A program made the translations under genes and the position numbers. A DNA stretch of 27,057 bases, from positions 1,221,750-1,248,806 of the forward strand of contig BFEA01000273.1 of assembly GCA_003427395.1 (NCBI GenBank), read 5' to 3'. The notes under the pieces are model-generated. The model was not told the DNA's origin. It saw only the letters and a program-made list of their open reading frames with translations, and made no database searches. Positions 20,652 to 27,057 of the stretch are shown here, piece by piece; position 1 is the stretch's first letter; every line of letters starts with the position of its first letter. The stretch is from Chara braunii. Taxonomy: Eukaryota > Streptophyta > Charophyceae > Charales > Characeae.

Positions 20652-21421
20652 GACTGGGTCTCACTCGGAGGTACGCAGATCTTTGGCCCGCCAACCGCAA
20701 GTCAAGGACACAAGCCCGTCCGCTTCACAAAAGGAAGAGTGATCGGTTCCTCCCCAGCGAACGACGCCTCATCCTTCTACTCGGCTCGACCTTTATTCTT
20801 TCACGTGGCGAGCACCAGTACTGAAGTTTCTCCCCGCGTCTGTCAAGCAGGTCCAATCCAAGCCTGTCAGGGCCTCGTCTAGCCGTAAGAGCGTTCCTCG
20901 CGAATCGTTCCTCCCGAGTGGTGATTTTCTGGATTCCGGCCTCTTTCTTTCAAGAGGGTTGGGGCTCTCAATTAGTTCGCGAGTACAGTTACGAAGACTT
21001 CGCAATTAGTTCCGAAGCGGTTGTAATGCTTCGGCAGGGCAGTGTCAGTGCCCCGTGGTCGCCGCGGACTCCACCCGGTACTCCGCCAAGCCTCTCCCCT
21101 TGGATAGTGCCGCCCAACTTAGCGCGGGCAACCGTGGTCCGACCCAAACGGCCATGCCACCCCTCTATGACATGGCGTGTGTTTGGGGAGTGGCAAAATA
21201 GACTAGATAAGAATGACTTTCCTGCTCATTTGGCTCTCTCGCCCTTTGACGTTTATGCATTCAGCAAGAGGCGCAATTGGAACTCCCCGACTAGAGTTCA
21301 TTGTCGGAGGTGGTTCCGGACGTCCCACACCGATCCAAGTGGTAGGTGCCTTAGTCCTTTAACCCTCATCCTCTTACAAGAGGAACAGGTCGCGATGAGA
21401 CTTTTTCCCTCAAGGAGATAG
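20637..21421 (+). pseudogene. broken reading frame of unknown family
   Basis: I do not recognise this. ATG 20637, in a motif duplicated 1.2 kb upstream, opens about 68 residues beginning MSPSRDWVSLGG. Near 20838 the reading passes into another frame for about 57 residues, rich in Ser, Arg and Lys (for example PRESFLPSGDFLDSG), up to TAG 21007. A third frame, overlapping it from 20918, stays open to 21421 and could continue the protein after another frameshift near 21000. The even composition, the shared start motif and the joining of frames suggest a decayed gene, perhaps the first ORF of a retroelement. The - strand is also partly open (20793-21005), so the call is tentative. Confidence 0.33.
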
Positions 21422-21557
21422 AGGTTTTTTTTGGTCGCGGTGCATGCACCGGTATCCCCCTCTTGATGAGACCGAATACTATAAAAAAAAGAAATTCATT
21501 TCGATGGCATTTCCAAATCCATTTCAAGTTGCCTAGGGTCCCCTATTTATGCAATGC

Positions 21558-21755
21558 AATTTCCAATTCTCAATCCAATTCCAATGCTCCGTCTCATTCC
21601 CATACTCAATCTCGTTCCCATGCTCAACCCAATTTCAAGGCTCAATTCAATTTCTATGCTTAATTCTATATCCCTTCCAAGGTTGAGTCCCATATCCTTT
21701 CCAAGGCTGAGTTCTTCCAATCTCTTTTCCAAAGCTCAGCTCTTCCAATTCCATG
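21558..21755. repeat. 18-bp then ~24-bp minisatellite
   Basis: Roughly six diverged 18-bp units (pattern aattccaatgctcaatc) lead into about three longer units of ~24 bp (pattern catatcctttccaaggctgag). The array is open in more than one frame because of its composition. Confidence 0.7.
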
Positions 21756-21828
21756 CATTCACAAGCAGCCATGCAAGGGGACCCCAGTGCCAATTCCAAA
21801 GAATCACCCTTGTCAGGGGCCATTTCGA

Positions 21829-22016
21829 ACAACCTGGTTAGGGTCGTTCTTTCCATTTCCAAGCCGAACAACCTGGTTAGGCCATTTTTATTCATTGCAA
21901 TCGGACAGCCTGGTTAGGACCATCCTTATCCATTTCAATTGGGCAGCCTGATTAGGGTCATCCTTGTCCATTTCAATTGAACAGCCTGGTTAGGGTTATC
22001 CTTGTCCATTGCAATG
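21829..22016. repeat. 38-bp tandem repeat, five units
   Basis: The word cctggttagg (or cctgattagg) occurs at 21833, 21872, 21909, 21947 and 21985, spaced 37-39 bp. Each copy is followed by a segment like gtcatccttgtccatttcaatt. The last copy ends at gcaatgttagcgcccgagg. Confidence 0.88.
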
Positions 22017-22020
22017 TTAG

Positions 22021-22958
22021 CGCCCGAGGGGGTGGGCCTCGATGACACGGATCCTATCTCGTCTCGGGGGTTAGAGGGCGGTCATCGTCTTGGGTTTTTA
22101 CGCATGCTTCTTCCTTTTCCTCACGTCTTTTGTCATTTTTACATTCATCCATACATCCGACTTAGCATCTAGTACTCAAGTTGAGGCTCGCGGCCCCAAG
22201 CAGCACTAGCCCACCCGGCCATTCAACCATTGTTAGGGGTGTTGCTACATTTCAATGTTTCCCTACCGCTTTTCTGACTTCTCATATGCTTCTCAATGCT
22301 CTGGAATTGTCTGGGGTAGGTTGGATTAGGCTCCTAGGAGAGAGGGTGTCTCTCTACCCATAGGTCCCCTAACCTCTCACAAGGACTTGTGGAGCGACTC
22401 ATTTAATCATGGATACATAACTCAAAGGAAAGACTTCCGTCACGAATGTTTCTTCCAACGTTCAAGGAAAAACTTTCGCTGCCCATAAAGTCAACCAACC
22501 CCCAATCCCTTTCTTACTACCCAAAGAACTCATATTTCCCGAACGGAGCGAGTACTTATACAAAGTAGCCCTGATCACCCACCCTCTACTAGCTCCCTCA
22601 ATCCAAAAAGTAGTTTCATTGCAGTCCTTACAAGGATAAATAAGGAGACAGAGTTTGAATGCAAAGACAACATTACAGACTCCTCTTCGTCTACATCCCC
22701 GTTGTTTTTCCTTTTTCTTTCCCTTAATCTATCCAGCCATCCAGAATTTTATTCTAAGTGTAAAATCCTCATGCCTTTCCTTGAAGAAGCAACCATTCAT
22801 ACGAAGTAGCGCTGACTACCCAGTCCTTAGTCACTTCGAGCTTAGAAAATTCATTCACAAAAAAAAGTTCAAATGCGAAGTCCAAAATGGCAGCCTTGAC
22901 TGCCTAGAGACCAAACCCTCCCAACTCCTAGTTATTCCTCATTACGGTTGCTGTGCTT
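22021..22958. other. unassigned sequence
   Basis: No supportable gene. The + frame at 22655-23077 overlaps antisense to a better - strand reading frame and has no motif. A weak repeat (acaaagtagccctgatcacc near 22560, acgaagtagcgctgactacc near 22800) is too diverged to interpret. Confidence 0.4.
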
Positions 22959-23747
22959 CTATCGTCCAGGTGGCCTGCGTTGAGCCTCCCTCCTTGCGCA
23001 ATCCTTCATTTCCTGCTCCATTAGCCTCTTTATCGTCTGTAGATGATGAAGCGTTTCTTTTGAGAAGAAGGTTGTAGGGGATATGTCTTCTCCCCTGCTC
23101 AACTTTTCCTTGCCCTTCATAGCCCACTGATAACGCAAAATACTGGACCATTGATCGAACCAATCGCTGAACTCAAGTCCGAACTCTTCCTCAATGCTGG
23201 TGTCACTTTCCGATGGGAGGACTATTGGATCCCTTCCCTTAGTGGCGATGGCCCCCTGGTTCCTTGCTTTCTGCCCCCCATGTTCACAACTAGGTTGTGA
23301 TCGGACCCCACATACAACTTCCTTTTCCTGGAGCTTGACTCTCCAGCTTGCCTTGACGACTGTCCCCCTTCCGGCCTGTTAATTGCATTGCTATCATTTT
23401 CATTCCCAAACTTCATTTTTTTCGTTTTCTTGGTGTCTTTCTTCTTCTTGTCTGGCCCTGTTCATACATAACAGTCACGGTACCCCTCATACACACATAT
23501 TCCCTTTCACTCTCATTTGCGGCTTTGAAGGCTTCCCTAGAACTCTTGTTTGCCCCCATATAGTTGGTAGCCCCATTATCCCTTAGAACCCTCGACACAT
23601 TGTCCCAACACATAGGTGCCCCATGTAGGCAGTCCACAGCATCACCGCACAAAAACTATGGTACATTGTCCCAGCACATAAATACCTCGTGCAGACAATC
23701 CCCAGCATTACCCACAAAAACTATAATATACTGTCCCGTGCTCCCAG
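22959..23747 (-). pseudogene. broken reading frame of unknown family, possibly Myb/SANT-like
   Basis: Three - strand blocks join through two frameshifts. Block 1 (about 23747-23413) has MCWDNV repeated every 22 residues with one TAG between the copies, then a segment reading DNGATNYM, KSSREAFK and ESEREYVCM, and a basic tail ending PRKRKK. Block 2 starts at ATG 23416 and is Ser/Arg-rich (GGQSSRQAGESSSRKRK). Block 3 (from about 23270 to TAG 22959) is acidic and aromatic (EEEFGLEFSDWFDQWSSI), then basic and helical (KRLMEQEMKDCARREAQR). The WDN word and spacing loosely recall Myb/SANT-like proteins of plant genomes and Harbinger-type transposons; this is inference. It lies just beyond the 3' end of the Ty3 pol remnant but does not look like gag or pol. 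Confidence 0.4.
23598..23730. repeat. 66-bp tandem duplication
   Basis: The block starting cattgtccca at 23598 is repeated at 23664, with clear but diverged identity across about 66 bp (for example cacaaaaactat at both ends). A weaker third partial copy may start near 23731. Sixty-six bp is 22 codons, so the - strand frame passes through in register. Confidence 0.75.
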
Positions 23748-23878
23748 GCCCATTCACAGTCAGCCCAGGCAGTCTCCCCACGTTCCACAAAAGTCAAGAC
23801 ACACAAACGAACAATCCCTGTGGTCATTATCACTTCCACAGGGAGGCGGTCCAGAACTTATAGCCAACTGCCTGCCTT

Positions 23879-26620
23879 TCAGGCTGTCAATTCCCCAGTT
23901 TCCCTGTCATGGGCCTCTTGTAGCCATTGTTCCATCGGATCCCTGCTAAAAAATCTCACCAGCCTCTGTCCCGGAAACGACCCTCTTATGCTAGTACCAT
24001 CGAGATCCTCAAGTTCAAATATGTTCAGTCTCACCCGCTTAAGGATCTTGTAAGGCCCTTTGAATCTTTTTCCCAACTGCCCGGACCATGTGCTTTCAAG
24101 AGCCGAGTTCCTAACTAGCACCTTTCCCCCCACTTGGAGTGGCTCCTTCCGAATGTTCTTGACCTGGTCCCATCTCGCTTTATCCTTCATTCGGCTATCC
24201 GTTACACGGTTAACTACTTCCTTCAATGCCTCCTCATTCCTGGCGACCTGCTGGCAACGTGCAGTGATTAACTCCTCCGTGATCAAGTGCGGATTATCGT
24301 CTAACATGTTCCAGGTATGGACGAGGACCTCCACTGGGAAGTCAATCTCCCTTCCATACCATAGCTCCGTTGGAATGCATCCCGTCGTTCTCTTTGGTGT
24401 CATGTTCATAGAGAAGACTGTCTGTTTAAGGTACCGTGGTCAGTTCCCCAAGTTGTCTGCTGCAAGCTTAGCGATTGTGTTTTTCAAGGTCCGGTGCCCT
24501 CTTTCTACTGGTGCATTTGCCTTAAGGTGGTAGGGCTCAGTGATCTTGATTGGTACGCACAATGTCTTAAGTCTGTTCACCACCTCCTGGTTAACGAATT
24601 TTGTCTCATTGTCCGCTATAAACATGCGCACGAAGGGGTGCCTTAGGTAGAAATCTTCCACCCAGTCGGCCACTGCTTTCCCCGTCTTCTTCTTGAGGGC
24701 TACGGCTTCTACATAGCCACTAAGATTATCCCTTGTATCCAAGATGTATCTAAACCCATCCGTTGATACGGGCATAACCGCAAGATCGAGGTGAACAAGG
24801 TGTCCGGGTCCCAGTACCCGGGTGGGTCTAAGGGGCTCGTAAACTCGTACGGAGCTCCTCTCTTGACATATCAGACACGTCTGACAGTACATCTCGACCA
24901 TGCCTACCATTCCTGGCCAGAAGTACAGGGGCACGATCTTTGCAAGTGTCCCCTTAGACGACCGGTGACCTCCATCTAGCCCGTCATGCATTGCCTGAAT
25001 TACGTTCAGCTGTCTAGACCTCCCACAAACGACGCGTCTAGGCATCATCCCTTCCTCTTTCTTGAACAGGTGGCCATTTCTTAGGACATACTTTTCGACT
25101 TCCTCCCTTGCCTTGGGACTAACTTCCGTGGGTTGTTTGTTCCCTACAAGCAGCAGACCGATTTCTTTAAAGACGCCCTTGTACATCTGTATGAGGAAGA
25201 ACTCATGTTCCTTCTGATCCGCACCCTGCTCCTTCCGAGTGAGGTTGACTAAGTACTGACACTCCTTCTGTGCCCAGGCTTTGGCCAACGTCATCACGGC
25301 GTCCCGTCCCCCTTCCACGGTCATTGCTATCAGTTCCTCTCTGGCCGCTACTTCTGCTCCCCACGAGTCATTTTCCTCTTTGCACCTAATCGTGGTGACT
25401 GGTCCTTCCCTGAGTTTTGCAACCACTGCAGGTGCGCCCTTTTCCAAGGTCTGAATCAACAACTGACCTGTTGTAACTGTTGGATCTGCCATCTCATTAT
25501 CCACAACAAGGGTCCCTCTTTCGTATTCCACGAAGGCGTCAATTAGTTTTGCGTCCTCTACTCCTTCTAGCGTGATGCATACCGTGCTCAGCCCATCTGC
25601 CCTATTTCGAAGCCCTGCAATTCGCTCGACCTTATAGTCGAATTGCCATATGAAGCCTATCCATCTGCCAACGGTCGGATCTATAGGCTTGTAGTTCTTT
25701 AGGGCTCCGGCAACGTTGGTGGGATCGATCCTTAGGATAAATCGCCTCTCGAACAGGTATGCCTGGAAGGTCTTAAGACAATGTAAGATTGCTAACACCT
25801 CCTTCTTGAACTACGAATACCGTCGTTCTGCTGAATTCAGGGTCCTACTTTCAAATCTGATTGGTCTTTCTTTGCCCTCCTCGCTTCTCTGTATCAATAC
25901 TCCGCCAACTGCCAGCAGTCCTCCGTCTGTTTCTAAGATGATGGGTCGTCCTACCTCGTCATTAAAACAGGGTGCTGCTATAGTAACCTGGTCGGACGAC
26001 AGGATGTCTTTCAGGGTTTGGGCTGCCGCTTCCCTATCCTCGGTTCAATCCATAGTGCCGCCTTCCCTGATCATTACGCGGATAGGCTCTGCTATCTTTG
26101 CGAATCCTTTGATAAAGATCCTCCAGAACCCAACCACTCCTAGAAAGGCTTGTACTACCGTCGTGGTGCGCAGGGGTGTCGGCCACTGGGACATCTTATC
26201 CGTCTTTGCTGGGCCGGGTCTCCTCCCATAGGCTCCACAGCGAAATCCCAGTATGGTTACTTCCGGGACGGCCAGGATGCTGTTGGGTCTGCTTGCAGTA
26301 ATGTTATAAACAAGGAACTGCTGGAGTAAGTCCTTAATATCCTGCAGGTGGTCCCAAACAAACTTTCGTACACCCGGCTCGACCTCCGTCTCGTCCTTGT
26401 ACCTTGCGCCTTTTACTAGGTTGTCATCTATATACGGTTCACACTTTTCAGGAAACATATCCCCTGCGACGGTGAGCATCCTTCTCTGCGCCTCTGCTAC
26501 CGCATTTGTAAAACTCATAGGGGTCACTTGCATCTGCAGTTTCCCTATGGGGGTGTGCATTGCGGTGTACGGTCTATCCCTCGCATCGAGTGGCAGCTGG
26601 TCATATCCTGAGCTATGAAT
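23879..26620 (-). pseudogene. Ty3/gypsy pol remnant: RT, RNase H, integrase
   Basis: One - strand frame runs from 26620 to a stop at 23879, interrupted only by TGA 26045, TAG 25811 and TGA 24440. RT starts mid-domain at SGYDQLPLDARD and has YIDD at 26423-26434. RNase H keeps its acidic residues (ETDGG, KKEVLAI, RIDP, RADGLS). Integrase has an HHCC finger (H-x6-H, C-x2-C) and D,D-35-E: HLDLAV, IADNE, PVERGH. RFKGPY marks the C-terminal GPY/F module; no chromodomain follows before the stop. In the family these enzymes copy element RNA and insert the cDNA. Gag, protease and the first RT motifs are absent, and I identified no LTR. The DNGT word of integrase reads DNET, possibly another transition. 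Confidence 0.88.
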
Positions 26621-26873
26621 CCCCCTCGACGGCGGACAGGCGCGGCTAAGTTCGCGGCCACGTCCGCGCGTCCGCGCATCTTCGCGGACGCGTGGCGGCT
26701 GCTGGGGAAGGGGATTTAGGAATCAGGAAGCGCCACGTGGCGGCGCAACCCCAACCCCACCCCATCAGGCAAAAAAAAATGAAAAAAATCAAAGTTTTGG
26801 TTGGGGGGGTAAGGGCGAAATCGAAGAAAATAGAAAAAAAAAACGCGTTTTTTTTTGTTTTTTTTTCCGTTGA
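26621..26873. other. GC-rich segment with hairpins, then A/T tracts
   Basis: The Ty3 frame ends here. The new sequence contains a perfect 10-bp hairpin (cgcgtccgcg 26667-26676, 6-nt loop, complement 26683-26692) and a 12-bp palindrome, cgccacgtggcg (26731-26742). A-rich and T-rich runs follow. It is probably the edge of a different element or a rearrangement junction. Confidence 0.6.
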
Positions 26874-26918
26874 CTGATTGATTGATTGATTCGATTTTGC
26901 CTTTTTTTTTTTTATTGG

Positions 26919-26956
<38 letters not shown>
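26874..26956. repeat. (GATT)n microsatellite in two blocks
   Basis: About five GATT units (26874-26892) and about nine (26919-26956) are separated by a T-rich spacer of roughly 25 bp. The - strand frame reading Ile-Asn-Gln-Ser repeats is a product of this array. Confidence 0.9.
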
Positions 26957-26991
26957 CGCGGGGGAGGGGGCGCCCCACCCCTGCGACCACG

Positions 26992-26993
<2 letters not shown>

Positions 26994-27057
<64 letters not shown>
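26994..27057. repeat. (AC)n microsatellite cut by the window end
   Basis: An uninterrupted AC run of at least 32 units reaches the last base of the window, so its full length is unknown. Confidence 0.95.

Noticed and set aside
22655-23077. 140-codon + frame
   Set aside because: Its second half is antisense to the better-supported - strand reading frame ending at 22959, and it shows no motif.
26646-27056. Long - strand frames with Cys-Val repeats and Ile-Asn-Gln-Ser repeats
   Set aside because: They are direct translations of (AC)n and (GATT)n microsatellites.

Overview
The window looks like an intergenic, repeat-rich stretch of a large nuclear genome, most likely from the green lineage (a streptophyte alga or land plant). 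The strongest evidence is a LINE whose ORF1 carries a DUF4283-like region plus a CCHC zinc knuckle and whose ORF2 carries an APE-type endonuclease, a reverse transcriptase and a zf-RVT-type zinc motif. This is the architecture of plant L1-clade elements. A Ty3/gypsy pol fragment, a tRNA-derived SINE and many microsatellites and minisatellites fit the same picture. I found no intact host gene, rRNA or functional tRNA. Species assignment is inference only.

Layout. Positions 1-4092 are low-information sequence with small repeats. A tRNA-derived SINE with a 26-A tail lies at 4093-4261. A nearly full-length but dead LINE lies on the + strand at about 5655-12912. A tandem-repeat island covers 14156-16915: (AG)n, then arrays of 54, 80 and 91 bp. 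From 16916 to 22016 the sequence is mostly unassigned and pyrimidine-rich; it holds a twin hairpin, several short tandem repeats and a broken reading frame of unknown function at 20637-21421. On the - strand a broken unknown reading frame (22959-23747) is followed by a Ty3/gypsy RT-RNase H-integrase remnant (23879-26620). The Ty3 fragment stops abruptly at a GC-rich, hairpin-forming segment. The window ends in (GATT)n and (AC)n microsatellites.

How it fits together. The LINE and the Ty3 fragment belong to unrelated families and lie on opposite strands, yet nearly all their in-frame stops are what C-to-T or G-to-A transitions would give (CAA, CAG, CGA or TGG becoming stops). LINE ORF1 and the Ty3 pol frame have no frameshift at all. 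That pattern suggests decay of methylated, silenced elements. The LINE ORF1 also has an unassigned C-terminal domain after its zinc knuckle, and ORF2 starts 14 bases inside the end of ORF1. Both large minisatellites have higher-order structure (5- and probably 10-unit blocks of 54 bp; 4-unit blocks of 80 bp). Two reading-frame remnants (20637-21421 and 22959-23747) are the best candidates for undescribed coding families.
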